Shown: positions 36,900-48,083, numbered from the stretch's first letter. The stretch is 57,984 nt of DNA from Vreelandella populi (GCF_003989825.1 NZ_RZHE01000009.1:1-57984); one strand, 5' to 3'. The notes: a model not told the origin generated them from the sequence alone. Made by a program: numbers and translations.

Positions 36900-37361
36900 C
36901 TAACTTACCTTCAACTGCTGCTCTTCGAGCCACGCCTCGACCCAAGGAATGGCCGCATCATCTGCCATAAAGGTTTCCATGGCATCAATTTCCAAGCGCT
37001 CACCCAAACGACGTGCACCGTGATCCTCAAGTAACATATCCAGCTTTCTGCCTGCACCACAGAAGGTATCGCCGTAAGAGCTATCCCCCAAAGCAATCAA
37101 CCCATAACGCAGCTCGGTAAGAGAGGGGCTTGTATCGCTCAAACTGCGTACAAAGGGCACAAAATTACCCGGGAAGTCCCCGCTACCGGTCGTGGAAAGC
37201 ACAAATAAAGAAATACTTTCACCGCTGGTTAAATCATCTAACGTAGGCTGTTCAGCGATATTTACTTCGAATCCTGCTTTTTCGAAAAGTGGTTTTACCT
37301 GCTCTGCCACATCCAGCGCACCACCATACATCGTACCTACTAATATATTCATTTGAGGCAT
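36900..37361 (-). CDS. Flavodoxin-like FMN protein (MioC-like)
   Basis: 153 residues from the ATG at 37361, 9 bases after AGGGGG. Flavodoxin fold: phosphate loop GTMYGGALDVAE near the N-terminus (where classical flavodoxins have T/S-x-T-G-x-T), isoalloxazine loops STTGSGDFPGNFVPF and LGDSSYGDTFCGAG. The motif order matches MioC and the FMN domains of sulfite reductase/P450 reductase-type proteins. MioC supports electron transfer, for example in biotin synthase assays, but the partner here is unknown. Confidence 0.88.
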   Translation of the reverse strand: MPQMNILVGTMYGGALDVAEQVKPLFEKAGFEVNIAEQPTLDDLTSGESISLFVLSTTGSGDFPGNFVPFVRSLSDTSPSLTELRYGLIALGDSSYGDTFCGAGRKLDMLLEDHGARRLGERLEIDAMETFMADDAAIPWVEAWLEEQQLKVS

Positions 37362-37545
37362 AGCTGTTGTCCCCCTGCTCAAAATATTCCGGCGCCTACC
37401 CGTTAGCTGACTAGGGGCCATTGCATTCGCTTGATATTAACATAACTGGCTTATACACCGCATTTCAGTGGCCGAGAGCACGCTAAATTGCACGATCAAC
37501 ATTGAACGCTTCATATCATTTACGCTGTTTTTTTCTAAATCGGGC

Positions 37546-37577
37546 ATAAAAAATGGAGCGCCCAGGGGCACTCCATT
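37546..37577 (-). terminator. Terminator after ihfA
   Basis: AATGGAGCGCCC (37552-37563) and GGGCACTCCATT (37566-37577) form a 12-pair stem with one mismatch; on the minus strand it is followed by a run of T (TTTTTTA). It lies 30 bases after the ihfA stop. Confidence 0.88.
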
Positions 37578-37607
37578 GGTATAGCTAAAACGGCAGCGTA
37601 TTAAGTA

Positions 37608-37907
37608 CTACTTGTTTTGAACGTAGTGCTCAACCTGTTGCTTCAATTTTTGCCCTGGACGAAAGGTCACCACGCGGCGAGCCGAAATGGGAATTTCTTC
37701 GCCGGTTTTCGGGTTACGCCCAGGCCGTTCACGCTTATCACGCAGATCAAAGTTGCCAAAACCAGACAGCTTGACCTGTTCGTTTTCTCGTAAGCAGGCT
37801 CGAATCTCTTCAAAAAAAGCTTCGACCATTGCCTTTGCTTCTCGCTTAGACAGCGCCAGCTCGGTATGCAAATGCTCCGCTAGTTCTGCTTTGGTCAACG
37901 CACCCAT
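37608..37907 (-). CDS. ihfA: Integration host factor alpha subunit
   Basis: 99 residues from the ATG at 37907, directly after a strong AAGGAGGG site; the longer upstream frame is rejected. IHF/HU fold with [78 protein letters not shown]. The [11 protein letters not shown] arm marks IHF-alpha and its position after pheT is the classical one. With IhfB it makes sharp DNA bends at promoters and origins. Confidence 0.97.
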   Translation of the reverse strand: MGALTKAELAEHLHTELALSKREAKAMVEAFFEEIRACLRENEQVKLSGFGNFDLRDKRERPGRNPKTGEEIPISARRVVTFRPGQKLKQQVEHYVQNK

Positions 37908-37971
37908 AAAGACCCTCCTTGTAACAAACGCATTGCCAAGAACGTGATAAGCGTCGTGTCGCGTATTATTA

Positions 37972-40353
37972 TCAGCCGCGCAGCTCAGCCTCAAGCTGGA
38001 CACGCACTTGTGTCACGATGTTGTCTACCAACTGATTGATTTCTTCATCGTTTAGCGTGCGCGAAGGATGCTGCCAGGTCAAGCCTAATGCAATACTCTT
38101 ATGGGCTTCCGCCACGCCTTTACCAGCATAGACATCAAATAGCTTAATGTCTTTTAAGTAATCACCGGCTTTTTCGCGGGCACAATCCAACAGTGCCTGT
38201 ACGGGCACTTCATCTTTGATGATAAACGCCAGGTCACGGCGAACTTCTGGATAGCGTGACAGCGCTTCAAAGGCGGGAATCTTGCCTTGACTTAATGTAT
38301 CCAGACGCACTTCAAAGAGTACAGCATCTACTTTAAGCCCAAGCGTTGCACGTACCCGGGGATGTAGCGTGCCAATCCAGCCCGCATGCTCGCCATTGAA
38401 CAGAATCTCCGCACTTTGACCTGGATGTAGCGCCGGATGCTCGGCGGGTTCAAAGCGCCAGGCATCAAGATTTCCACCTAGGCCCAAGAGACTTTCAAGA
38501 TCCCCCTTGAGATCATAAAAGTCGATACGCTCTTTAGAACCGCTCCACCCTTCTGTTTCTCGGCTACCGCACGCCAAGGCGCCCATCATGGGTACCTGTG
38601 AAAGCTGATCCAGCTCTCCATTGAACACCAGCCCGGTCTCAAACAGCCGAACGCGAGTCTGCTGGCGATTCAGGTTGTGCTCCATGGCACGCACCAAGCC
38701 AGGGAACAAGCTCGCTCTCATTACCGATAAATCAGCAGAGATAGGGTTGGCAAGCACGGGCGATACGGCATCAGGCAGCAGAGCCGCCTGCAATTCAGGC
38801 GCGACAAAGCTGTAGGTGACTGCTTCCTGGAACCCACGGGCAACCATCTGGCGACGCAGCTGCGCATGGGTCAGGGTAGCCTCATCAGCCGAGCGCAGTG
38901 CAAGCCGCGCTGCCGGGCGTCGCACGGGCAAATTGTTGTAACCATGAATACGCGCGATCTCTTCAATCAGATCCTCTTCAATGGCTACATCAAACCGCCA
39001 GCTGGGTGCCACTACCAGCCAGCCTTCCGCCTTCTGGGTAACATCAAGCCCTAGACGCTTGAGGATATCGGTGACGTCATCGCTTGCCAGCTTTTTAGAC
39101 AGCGCACTTTCTAGCCGCGCTTCGCGCAGCAAAATGGTGCTTGGCGCAGGCATATCAGCATCGCTTTTGCACTCAGTGAGCGGACCAGCCTGGCCTCCGC
39201 AAATATCGATCAACAAGCGCGTGGCACGCTCTATAGCGCTGCTTGCAAGCTCTGGATCAACCCCACGTTCAAAACGGTGTGATGCATCGGTATGCAGGCC
39301 GTAGGAACGTGCTTGCCCGGCAATGGCGAGCGGCGTAAAGAAGGCTGACTCAAGGAATATCGTCTCGGTGGATTCACTTACCCCTGAATTTTCACCGCCC
39401 ATGATACCCGCCATGGCAAGCGGCCCGGCCTGGTCGGCAATTACCAGTGTTTCAGGGCGCAGAGCTACTTTCTGTCCATCCAAAAGCGTCAACTGCTCAC
39501 CACTCTGAGCAAGACGTACAATGATGTTGCCGCTCAAGTTATCGCGATCAAACGCATGTAGCGGTTGACCCAGCTCCAGCATCACGTAGTTGGTAATATC
39601 AACTACTGGGTCAATTGAGCGAACGCCACTACGCCGAAGGCGTTCGACCATCCAAAGCGGTGTTTCTGCCTTGACATCAACCCCCTTGATGACACGACCT
39701 ACGTAACGCGGACACTTTTCCGGCGCTTCAATATTCACCGTAAAAGTGTCTTCGATTTCTGCTGTGACAGGCTCGTCTGCAGGTTCGTTCACAGCCAAGC
39801 GATTGAGTACACCCACTTCGCGCGCAAGACCTTTGATGCTCAAGCAGTCACCGCGGTTAGGCGTCAGATCAACCTCGATGGTCATGTCATCAAGGTGCAT
39901 GAACTCACGAAAGTCGACGCCAACTGGCGCAGACTCAGGCAGCACCAGAATACCAGGCGAGGTTTCTTCCTCAAGCCCAAGCTCTGACGCCGAACAGATC
40001 ATTCCTCGAGACTCAACACCGCGCAGTTTGGCTTTCTTGATCTTGAAATCGCCTGGCAGCACTCCACCCACCTGGGCAAAAGGAATCTTCTGACCAATAT
40101 CCACGTTCGCCGCACCGCAAACCACCTGCACCGGCTCATCGGAGCCATCATTAACGGTACACACGTTTAACTTATCGGCATCGGGGTGCTTTTCTTTGGT
40201 AAGCACTTCGGCCACCACAACACCGCTAAATGAGGCGGCAACCGCTTCGACCGCATCAACTTCCAATCCGGCCATGGTGATCTGATCGGCCATTGCCTGA
40301 GTACTTAGCTGCGGTGATACCCATTCGCGCAGCCACTGTTCTGAAAATTTCAT
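37972..40353 (-). CDS. pheT: Phenylalanyl-tRNA synthetase beta subunit
   Basis: 793 residues. N-terminal tRNA-binding OB fold (~40-150: [26 protein letters not shown]), B3/B4 editing domain with [20 protein letters not shown] further downstream, B5 DNA-binding-like domain, catalytic-like core and the C-terminal anticodon-binding ferredoxin-like domain ([23 protein letters not shown]). Forms an (alpha-beta)2 tetramer with PheS. 26 bases after the pheS stop and 64 before ihfA, as in E. coli. Confidence 0.97.
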   Translation of the reverse strand: MKFSEQWLREWVSPQLSTQAMADQITMAGLEVDAVEAVAASFSGVVVAEVLTKEKHPDADKLNVCTVNDGSDEPVQVVCGAANVDIGQKIPFAQVGGVLPGDFKIKKAKLRGVESRGMICSASELGLEEETSPGILVLPESAPVGVDFREFMHLDDMTIEVDLTPNRGDCLSIKGLAREVGVLNRLAVNEPADEPVTAEIEDTFTVNIEAPEKCPRYVGRVIKGVDVKAETPLWMVERLRRSGVRSIDPVVDITNYVMLELGQPLHAFDRDNLSGNIIVRLAQSGEQLTLLDGQKVALRPETLVIADQAGPLAMAGIMGGENSGVSESTETIFLESAFFTPLAIAGQARSYGLHTDASHRFERGVDPELASSAIERATRLLIDICGGQAGPLTECKSDADMPAPSTILLREARLESALSKKLASDDVTDILKRLGLDVTQKAEGWLVVAPSWRFDVAIEEDLIEEIARIHGYNNLPVRRPAARLALRSADEATLTHAQLRRQMVARGFQEAVTYSFVAPELQAALLPDAVSPVLANPISADLSVMRASLFPGLVRAMEHNLNRQQTRVRLFETGLVFNGELDQLSQVPMMGALACGSRETEGWSGSKERIDFYDLKGDLESLLGLGGNLDAWRFEPAEHPALHPGQSAEILFNGEHAGWIGTLHPRVRATLGLKVDAVLFEVRLDTLSQGKIPAFEALSRYPEVRRDLAFIIKDEVPVQALLDCAREKAGDYLKDIKLFDVYAGKGVAEAHKSIALGLTWQHPSRTLNDEEINQLVDNIVTQVRVQLEAELRG

Positions 40354-40379
40354 GATCGTTCCTGTATTCGGCTGCGGTG

Positions 40380-41414
<1,035 letters not shown>

Positions 41415-41459
41415 TTAAGCGATTCCCTCTTCATGAGGGCGTGGCGTGTTAAAGGTGAC

Positions 41460-41495
41460 AAAAAAACAGGGGAAGAGCGGCTGCTCTTCCCCTGT
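41460..41495 (-). terminator. Strong intrinsic terminator between rplT and pheS
   Basis: ACAGGGGAAGAGC (41466-41478) and GCTCTTCCCCTGT (41483-41495) form a perfect 13-pair stem with a 4-base loop, followed on the minus strand by seven T. It could end the infC-rpmI-rplT transcript or act as the terminator arm of a pheST attenuator; upstream sequence also folds (see separate entry). Confidence 0.93.
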
Positions 41496-41509
41496 AGGGT
41501 CACACTAAA

Positions 41510-41555
41510 ATGACCTTGGTCATCTTATGCTGGCATAGTGCTCAGCATAATGACC
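41510..41555 (-). promoter_or_regulatory. Alternative hairpins upstream of the pheS terminator
   Basis: TTATGCTG (41525-41532) pairs perfectly with CAGCATAA (41543-41550) and can be extended by GGTCA/TGACC (41518-41522 with 41551-41555). The same GGTCAT can instead pair with ATGACC at 41510-41515. Mutually exclusive helices before a terminator are attenuator-like. A short reading frame ATG CTG AGC ACT ATG CCA GCA TAA lies inside, but it has no Phe codons, unlike E. coli pheM. Confidence 0.45.
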
Positions 41556-41909
41556 TTATTGGGCAGCCTTGGCTTTTTCCACGATAGCAGCAAATGCTGC
41601 TTTTTCGTGTACTGCCAGATCAGCCAATACTTTACGGTCAATTTCAATACCGGCTTTCTTCAGACCGCCAACAAAACGGCTGTAAGACATACCGTTGATG
41701 CGCGCACCCGCATTGATACGCTGAATCCACAACGCACGGAACTGGCGCTTGCGGTTACGGCGGTCACGGTAAGCATACTGGCCGGCTTTGATAACGGCCT
41801 GTTTAGCTACGCGGAAAACACGCGAACGGGCACCGTAGTAACCTTTAGCCTGCTTCAATACTTTTTTATGGCGACGACGGGCGACTACGCCACGCTTAAC
41901 ACGAGTCAT
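41556..41909 (-). CDS. rplT: 50S ribosomal protein L20
   Basis: 117 residues, full-length L20 ([39 protein letters not shown]...), with the basic N-terminal arm that binds 23S rRNA and the globular C-terminal domain. It follows rpmI by 57 bases. In E. coli L20 also represses rpmI-rplT translation; whether that holds here is not visible by eye. Confidence 0.98.
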   Translation of the reverse strand: MTRVKRGVVARRRHKKVLKQAKGYYGARSRVFRVAKQAVIKAGQYAYRDRRNRKRQFRALWIQRINAGARINGMSYSRFVGGLKKAGIEIDRKVLADLAVHEKAAFAAIVEKAKAAQ

Positions 41910-41966
41910 AACACACTCCTGACTTTATGGCTGAGGCCAATGGCACTCAGAAAAGAAAATTCGACC

Positions 41967-42161
41967 TTACAGATTCGGCAGCATGCGCTGGATTAGCGCT
42001 TTATCAGAAGCATGGATCTGCTTCATTCCACGCAGCTGACGCTTACGCTTGGTCGACTTCTTGGTCAGGATGTGGCTACGGAAAGACTGCTTGTGCTTAA
42101 AGCCATTTGCGGTCTTTTTGAAGCGCTTGGCAGCGCCACTGTTGCTTTTGATTTTCGGCAT
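41967..42161 (-). CDS. rpmI: 50S ribosomal protein L35
   Basis: 64 residues from the ATG at 42161: [64 protein letters not shown]. Complete L35 of the usual length. The upstream in-frame extension to 42203 is not conserved in the family and is rejected. Lies between infC and rplT. Confidence 0.97.
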   Translation of the reverse strand: MPKIKSNSGAAKRFKKTANGFKHKQSFRSHILTKKSTKRKRQLRGMKQIHASDKALIQRMLPNL

Positions 42162-42242
42162 GAGAAAACTCCGCTCGATATTTTTTAGAAAACCCAGGGC
42201 CAACCACCGCTTAAGCGGTGGCCCGTTGACTTCGCCGTTGGA

Positions 42243-42782
42243 TCACTTCTTTTTTGGGTTAAGGATCATGATCATCTGGCGGCCTTCCATTTTCGGAAAA
42301 GACTCCACCGCACCGATCTCTTCCAGGTCTGCCGCGATCCGTTCCATCAGCTTGCGGCCGATATCCTGGTGCGCCATTTCACGACCACGGAAGCGCAAAG
42401 TGACCTTACCCTTGTCACCACCTTCCAGAAAGCGCGTCAGGTTTTTCAACTTCACCTGATAATCGCCTTCGTCAGTGCCAGGACGGAATTTGACTTCCTT
42501 GACCTGGATTTGCTTTTGCTTCTTCTTTTGAGCCGCTTTCTGCTTCTTCGTCTCAAAAACGAATTTGCCGTAATCCATAATCTTACAGACGATGGGATCG
42601 GCATTCGAAATTTGCACGAGGTCTAAACCGGCAGCTTCTGCACGCTCTAGCGCTTCGGTGGTGGGCACAACACCCAACTGCTCACCTTCAGCATCAATTA
42701 GACGCACTTCTTCTTCGGTAATCCGCTCGTTCATTGGTGGGCGTTTGTCTGCTGGACGCCCGCGCTGGTTGCTTCGCTTGAT
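42243..42782 (-). CDS. infC: Translation initiation factor IF-3 (apparent AUC start)
   Basis: IF-3 of 179 residues if started at ATC 42782. Both domains are present ([42 protein letters not shown]...[10 protein letters not shown], then [41 protein letters not shown]). The first ATG (42734) has no ribosome site and would remove 16 residues ([16 protein letters not shown], read with initiator Met). The in-frame ATC has TAAGGAG 8 bases upstream, overlapping the thrS stop. E. coli infC starts with AUU, and IF-3 represses its own synthesis by rejecting non-canonical starts; AUC fits that mechanism. Alternative: ATG 42734, 163 residues. Confidence 0.9.
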   Translation of the reverse strand: MKRSNQRGRPADKRPPMNERITEEEVRLIDAEGEQLGVVPTTEALERAEAAGLDLVQISNADPIVCKIMDYGKFVFETKKQKAAQKKKQKQIQVKEVKFRPGTDEGDYQVKLKNLTRFLEGGDKGKVTLRFRGREMAHQDIGRKLMERIAADLEEIGAVESFPKMEGRQMIMILNPKKK

Positions 42783-42794
42783 TGCTCCGTCTCC

Positions 42795-44717
42795 TTAGGC
42801 AATTGACGATGTCGCCAGGGCTGCTCGCTCTGCAGTTAGACGCTCAATAAGTTCGTTGATCGTCATTGTGCCGAGGTTTTCGCCGCTGCGTGTTCGAACG
42901 GCCACCGAGTCAGCTTCGACTTCCTTATCTCCCACCACAAGGAGATAGGGAATTTTCTGTAACGTATGCTCACGGATTTTAAAGCCGATCTTCTCATTCC
43001 TCAAGTCCGCTTTAGCTCGTAAGCCACTTTTTTGCAGGCGTTGCTCTAATTCAAGCGCATAATCACGCTGTGCATCGGTGATCGTCATGACTACCGCCTG
43101 CTGAGGTGCCAACCATAATGGCATAGCGCCCGCATAATGTTCAATCAAGATACCGATGAAACGCTCCATGGAGCCCACAATAGCACGATGCAGCATTACT
43201 GGCGGCTTGCGTTCGCCTTCTTCAGTTACATACTGTGCACCAAGACGCTCTGGCATCATGAAGTCGACCTGCATAGTGCCCACCTGCCATTCACGCCCCA
43301 GACAGTCTTTCATATGGTATTCAATCTTGGGACCATAGAAAGCACCTTCGCCAGGAAGTTCCTGCCATTCAACATCACAGGCTTTTAGAGCACCACGCAA
43401 CGCATCCTCTGCACGATCCCATACCTCATCACTGCCAATTCGCTTTTCAGGGCGAAGAGCAATCTTGATAGCAATATCTTCAAAGCCAAAATCGTTATAT
43501 ACCTTCAGAGCCTGGCGATGAAAACTGGTTACTTCAGGCTCAACCTGGGCTTCCGTACAGAAAACATGACCATCATCTTGCGTAAAGGCTCGTACGCGCA
43601 TGATACCATGTAACGCACCCGACGGCTCGTTTCGATGGCATCCGCCAAACTCGCCAAAACGAACAGGCAGCTCACGATAGCTGCGCAGCCCAGAATTGAA
43701 CACCTGTACGTGACCTGGGCAGTTCATTGGCTTAAGGGCATACTCGCGTTTTTCAGACTCGGTAAAGAACATACCGTCTGCGTAGTTATCCCAATGACCT
43801 GATTTTTTCCAAAGCGAGACATCCATCACCTGCGGGCAGCGAATTTCCTGGTAGCCGCCCTCTTTATAAACGCCACGCATATACTGCTCAACCTGCTGCC
43901 ACAGCGCCCAGCCATTGGGGTGCCAGAATACCATTCCCGGTGCTTCTTCCTGCATATGGAAAAGATCCAGGCGGCGAGCAAGCTTACGGTGGTCACGTTT
44001 TTCGGCTTCTTCAAGACGTTTTAGATAAGCTTTAAGCTGCTTCTTGTCACCCCAGGCCGTTCCGTAAATACGGGTCAACATGGCGTTAGACGCATCTGCA
44101 CGCCAGTACGCACCTGCAAGCTTGGTTAGCTTGAAGGCCTTGAGGTGGCGAGTATTGGGCACGTGAGGGCCACGGCACATGTCCGTGTATTCTTCATGAT
44201 GATAGAGACGAATCTCTGCACCCTCAGGTATATCGCGAATAATTTCCTGCTTGTACGTTTCGTCACGCTGCTGAAAAGCTTGCATTGCCTGATCGCGATC
44301 GACGTACTCACGAACTACATCATACTCACTCTCAATCAGCGCCTGCATACGCTTTTCGATAGCATCAAGATCTTCAGGCGTGATCGAACGGCCAAAATCG
44401 ATGTCGTAGTAGAAGCCATTATCGATGACCGGGCCAATGGCCATTTTGGCATCCGGGTATAACTGCTTGACCGCATGACCAATCAAATGCGCACAAGAGT
44501 GACGAATGATCTCGACGCCTTCAGGATCACGTGCGGTAATGATCGCGACGTTTGCGTCCTGCTTGATAAGGTCTGCGGCATCGACCAATACACCATCGAT
44601 TCGACCTGCAATGCAAGCCTTAGCCAAACCAGGGCCAATGGACTCAGCAAGTTGCATGATTGAAAGTGGCGATTCAAATGTTCTTTGGCTACCGTCAGGT
44701 AGTGTAACAATCGGCAT
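42795..44717 (-). CDS. thrS: Threonyl-tRNA synthetase
   Basis: 640 residues. TGS domain (~1-62), editing domain (~63-225, [35 protein letters not shown] and the CRGPHVPNT segment), catalytic core with motif 2 ([31 protein letters not shown]) and zinc-site residues, motif 3 ([22 protein letters not shown]), and the C-terminal anticodon domain. Full length. Its stop overlaps the infC ribosome site, the normal thrS-infC arrangement. E. coli thrS controls itself through a leader operator; the 5' region here (44718-44850) was not resolved by eye. Confidence 0.97.
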   Translation of the reverse strand: MPIVTLPDGSQRTFESPLSIMQLAESIGPGLAKACIAGRIDGVLVDAADLIKQDANVAIITARDPEGVEIIRHSCAHLIGHAVKQLYPDAKMAIGPVIDNGFYYDIDFGRSITPEDLDAIEKRMQALIESEYDVVREYVDRDQAMQAFQQRDETYKQEIIRDIPEGAEIRLYHHEEYTDMCRGPHVPNTRHLKAFKLTKLAGAYWRADASNAMLTRIYGTAWGDKKQLKAYLKRLEEAEKRDHRKLARRLDLFHMQEEAPGMVFWHPNGWALWQQVEQYMRGVYKEGGYQEIRCPQVMDVSLWKKSGHWDNYADGMFFTESEKREYALKPMNCPGHVQVFNSGLRSYRELPVRFGEFGGCHRNEPSGALHGIMRVRAFTQDDGHVFCTEAQVEPEVTSFHRQALKVYNDFGFEDIAIKIALRPEKRIGSDEVWDRAEDALRGALKACDVEWQELPGEGAFYGPKIEYHMKDCLGREWQVGTMQVDFMMPERLGAQYVTEEGERKPPVMLHRAIVGSMERFIGILIEHYAGAMPLWLAPQQAVVMTITDAQRDYALELEQRLQKSGLRAKADLRNEKIGFKIREHTLQKIPYLLVVGDKEVEADSVAVRTRSGENLGTMTINELIERLTAERAALATSSIA

Positions 44718-44842
44718 TCAGATATTCCTTGAGCGCAGTGGTGATCCATACCAAGGATCACATTTCGCTATCAATGATCGTAGGGTATACGTAAAACAAA
44801 ATTAAAATACGCGCGTAGCCTAGCAGACTTGTACCCAGTGGA

Positions 44843-44872
44843 AAATAAAAACGGGAGGCCGAAGCCTCCCGT
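44843..44872 (-). terminator. Terminator after the OmpA-family gene
   Basis: ACGGGAGGC (44851-44859) and GCCTCCCGT (44864-44872) form a perfect 9-pair stem; on the minus strand the loop is TTCG (the very stable C(UUCG)G type) and the stem is followed by TTTTTATTTT. Confidence 0.93.
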
Positions 44873-44933
44873 CAGTATCTATTTCGAAGTTTTCAATAGC
44901 GTTTTAATATTTACGCCATGGAGAAACTACGAA

Positions 44934-45812
44934 TTAGTTCCACTCGTCCAGTTCAACGCGACGGTTCTGTGCACGGCCCTGATCGTTCTCGTTAGAGGCG
45001 ATCGGACGCTCTTCACCGAAGCCAACTGCACGCATGCGGTTCGCACCTACGCCACGCTGGGCAAGGTAAGTAGTAACAGATTCGGCGCGACGCTGAGACA
45101 AGTCTTTGTTGTACTCAGCAGAACCGCGTGAATCGGTGTGGCCTTCAATGCTAACACGCACGTCCGGGTTGTTGACCAGACGCTCAGCAACGCCGTTCAG
45201 AATGTTACGGGCATTAGCTGTCAGCTCAGCTGAATCAAATTCGAAGTTTACGTCGTTAAGTACAACGCTATCCGGACAACCCAGCGCGTTCACTTCGGTA
45301 CCAGCGGGTGTGTTGGGGCACTGATCACGGTAATCCGGCACGCCGTCGTTATCGGAATCAAGCGGGCAGCCAACTGCATCTACTTCAACGCCTGCAGGGG
45401 TGCCTGGGCACTGATCGCGGTAGTCAGGAACGCCGTCACCATCGGAATCCAGCGGGCAGCCTTGCGCATCTACTGCAACACCAGCAGGCACTTCGCCATA
45501 GCTCGGGCACTGAGCTGCAACAGGCTCGGGCGTACGATCTGCACACAGCAGGCCGCCGATAGCTGCGCCCGCAACAGCGCCAGTTGCCGCGCCACTTTCT
45601 TCGTCAGATGAGCCGCTAGTGGCGTAGCCAATGCTTCCACCGATAACACTGCCGGCTAAACCACATACGAACGGGTGCTGATACCAGCTACGCTCGCCGT
45701 TGCTAGCACTAGCTTGAGCCTGACCAGATGATTGGTTAGCCGAAGTGGCACAGCCTGATAAGCCCACTACTAGAGCGGAACCGATTAGCAAGCCAGTCGT
45801 TGATTTTTTCAT
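44934..45812 (-). CDS. OmpA-family outer-membrane lipoprotein with calcium-type repeats
   Basis: 292 residues from the ATG at 45812 (AAGGAG 6 bases before). Lipobox GLSGC with Cys21; glycine-zipper segment (~65-100, CGLAGSVIGGSIGYATSG...GAVAGAAIGGLLC); two thrombospondin-type-3 like repeats (DSDGDGVPDYRDQCPGTPAGVEVDAVGCP and DSDNDGVPDYRDQCPNTPAGTEVNALGCP, with a shorter copy before them); C-terminal OmpA peptidoglycan-binding domain (~185-290, EGHTDSRGSAEYNKDLSQRRAESV). Likely anchors the outer membrane to peptidoglycan. Monocistronic: own terminator, large upstream gap. Confidence 0.93.
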   Translation of the reverse strand: MKKSTTGLLIGSALVVGLSGCATSANQSSGQAQASASNGERSWYQHPFVCGLAGSVIGGSIGYATSGSSDEESGAATGAVAGAAIGGLLCADRTPEPVAAQCPSYGEVPAGVAVDAQGCPLDSDGDGVPDYRDQCPGTPAGVEVDAVGCPLDSDNDGVPDYRDQCPNTPAGTEVNALGCPDSVVLNDVNFEFDSAELTANARNILNGVAERLVNNPDVRVSIEGHTDSRGSAEYNKDLSQRRAESVTTYLAQRGVGANRMRAVGFGEERPIASNENDQGRAQNRRVELDEWN

Positions 45813-46106
45813 GCAAGACTCCTTCTTGATCCAATGCTGACATGGCCATATGACCAAATCTATCCAATGCTTCTTATTGCGAGAGCATCCATTTTTCGCT
45901 TGTTCAATATTACCTTGCGGGCGTTCCCCTGCTTGGCATTGAACAGTTTGCCTATCATTAACGCATCGACGCTTGAAGGCAACAATGCCGAGATATCAAT
46001 TTGTTGGCAATATCGACATCTCAAGCATAGCAAAACTGCCACAATCGGCACTAAAAAAACATACCAATGTACTACTTTGCTTATTATTTGCTACTTCATC
46101 ACACCA

Positions 46107-46574
46107 TCAATGTAGCGCAGAAGCGCCCTGCGCACGCCATTTAATCACAGCTTCTGCAGCTGCCAGAACAGCGGGCCGCATTTCATTTTCAACGGCCAAA
46201 CGCTGTTTATCTTCCGACATACGTTCACGAGGTGTTAATGCAGCACGTGCGGAATGCGTCTTTAAGTGCCTTGTGCGTTCATAAACTTGAGCAAATGCTT
46301 GAAACTCGGCACGCTCTGAAAGGCTTGGATCTATAATTTCAAGCAGCACCTTGCAGCGCCAGGAGCCTTCAGTAATATCAACCTGCTCCTGAATCAATGC
46401 GCTTGTTACAAAATCCAGATTTTCCAAACAGTTTTGGTGGGCTCTTCGATCCTCATCGATACGAAATGCTTCACGTCGCTTTACCTCTTTGCGCAGTTTG
46501 ATCGCATAAACCGACAAACCCACAATAATGGCTAAAGCCACTACAAGAGATATAAGCGCGACAGTCGAATTCAT
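46107..46574 (-). CDS. DUF2489-like protein with N-terminal membrane anchor
   Basis: 155 residues from the ATG at 46574 (GAGGGG just upstream). One N-terminal membrane helix (STVALISLVVALAIIVGLSVYAI), then a soluble part with LIQEQVDITEGSWRCKVLLEIIDPSL, a pattern I associate with the DUF2489 family of gammaproteobacteria. No function is known. Convergent with nothing nearby; flanked by 249 bases on the OmpA side that hold only an unsupported minus-strand frame, and 117 bases before ctaA. Confidence 0.8.
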   Translation of the reverse strand: MNSTVALISLVVALAIIVGLSVYAIKLRKEVKRREAFRIDEDRRAHQNCLENLDFVTSALIQEQVDITEGSWRCKVLLEIIDPSLSERAEFQAFAQVYERTRHLKTHSARAALTPRERMSEDKQRLAVENEMRPAVLAAAEAVIKWRAQGASALH

Positions 46575-46691
46575 AAAGCCCCTCAAAACATGAAAATAGC
46601 TTAACAGAAATTGTACACCCTTTTGCCTTTTTACTTCTAATTTCTTCAAGATTTATATTTATTTAACTTGCTCCATCCCTTACAAATCAAC

Positions 46692-47744
46692 CTACATAGG
46701 CTGAACGTGATGTGCTGGATAGCCATTCGGCTGAGTTATAACAATATTTTCATGACTTAATCGCCACTGCCACCATGCCCACAGCATACTGACTGTTAAC
46801 AAGACAGCGCCTGCGGTATGTATAAGTGCAAGCCATAGAGGTAACCATAACAGCACATTTGCAGCGCCGAGTAAGGCTTGCAAAAAGAAAATTGCGACAA
46901 CTATATTAAGCGCTCGAAATAAAGCCGGATGATGGCGATACCGATACCAAAGAATTACTAGTGACAAACCCAGTACGACAGCCCCCAAGCGATGTATGAA
47001 ATGAATAGCCGTGCGCGCTTCAGCGTGCAACTGCCCATGCAGGTAGTTAGGCCCTACCGTTTGGGTAAGATGGAACCCCTCACTGATATCCATATTTGGC
47101 CACCACTGTCCGTTACAAGCTGGTACTCCCTGGCAGGCAATACCCGCATAATTGCTGGTCACCCAACCACCCAGGCCAAGTTGCATGACCAACAGCCCTG
47201 CAGCTAGCCCCCACCAGATAGTGGAACGTCTGGCGCTAAGCTTTTTTTGCATGGCAACACACTTTAATCTTAAGTGCAGCCAGAAAAATAACAGTAGTAC
47301 GCTTATCCCACCAAGCAAATGCAGCGTAACAACCTGCGGCCAAAGTTTTAAAGTAACGGTGAAAGCGCCGAAGGCACCCTGAACTATAATAGTCGCTAGC
47401 AGCAACACACTTATACGCCATGGGTATTGGTCGGTCTTTCTTAGCGGCCAGCCGAGAATCAAGGTACTAATGACCAGTACCCCAAGCAGGCTAGCGATAT
47501 AGCGATGGATCATTTCAACCCAGGCTTTTGAGGCATCCAGGGGTACATCAGGGTGGCGCAGAGCAGCATGATCACTGTCCGGCACTAGCAGGCGCCCATA
47601 GCAGCCTGGCCAATCAGGGCAGCCCAGTCCTGCATCAACCAGCCGCGTCCACGCTCCTACCAATATGACGACAATAGTCAGTAGTGTTCCTAACAACGTT
47701 AAGCGTATAAGCCATTTTAAGCGTTGTTCTTTCGATTCTTTCAT
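46692..47744 (-). CDS. ctaA: Heme A synthase (COX15/CtaA)
   Basis: 350 residues with about eight membrane helices in two repeated four-helix halves, converting heme O to heme A for aa3-type cytochrome oxidase. Heme-ligand histidines sit in WVEMIHRYIA, VTLHLLGG, AIHFIHRLGA and ALIHTAGAV; the first loop has the conserved cysteine pair GLGCPDWPGCYG and the second CQGVPACNGQW, as in the proteobacterial type. It stands alone: no ctaB, cox or SCO genes are nearby, which is less common than location in a cox cluster. Confidence 0.94.
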   Translation of the reverse strand: MKESKEQRLKWLIRLTLLGTLLTIVVILVGAWTRLVDAGLGCPDWPGCYGRLLVPDSDHAALRHPDVPLDASKAWVEMIHRYIASLLGVLVISTLILGWPLRKTDQYPWRISVLLLATIIVQGAFGAFTVTLKLWPQVVTLHLLGGISVLLLFFWLHLRLKCVAMQKKLSARRSTIWWGLAAGLLVMQLGLGGWVTSNYAGIACQGVPACNGQWWPNMDISEGFHLTQTVGPNYLHGQLHAEARTAIHFIHRLGAVVLGLSLVILWYRYRHHPALFRALNIVVAIFFLQALLGAANVLLWLPLWLALIHTAGAVLLTVSMLWAWWQWRLSHENIVITQPNGYPAHHVQPM

Positions 47745-48083
47745 GATGTGTCCTTACACTTTTTCGCTAGCCATATCCTTGGTTTCACTATAAAAACGCA
47801 GATATGCCGCTCAGCGGTTTTCCCAGTATTATATTAGCACCAAACGAAATCACTGGCCTATTTGCCAAGGGCTGCGGGCGCTAGGCAACGAAGCCTTTTT
47901 ACATAGCAGTAAGTATAGAAACTATTGAGCATTCGTTACGCTTTTACACCAATTAAGCAATTAGTTTTTAAAATAAACGCACCATGGCAATTGGCGATTT
48001 ACAACTAGCCATTCGGCACCCTATAGTCCCTTCATTACGATTCTGGCCGTTCTAGAAAAGACCATGCAAGCAGGGAGTAATAT
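47745..48083. other. Intergenic region, 339 bases, between ctaA and a small lipoprotein gene
   Basis: Divergent promoters for ctaA and the lipoprotein must lie here. The stretch is A+T richer than its surroundings. I see no reading frame worth calling, no RNA gene and no strong terminator. No operator-like palindrome stands out. Confidence 0.6.

Noticed and set aside
45860..46051. 63-codon minus-strand frame between the OmpA-family and DUF2489 genes
   Set aside because: No convincing start site, no signal or family pattern; treated as non-coding.
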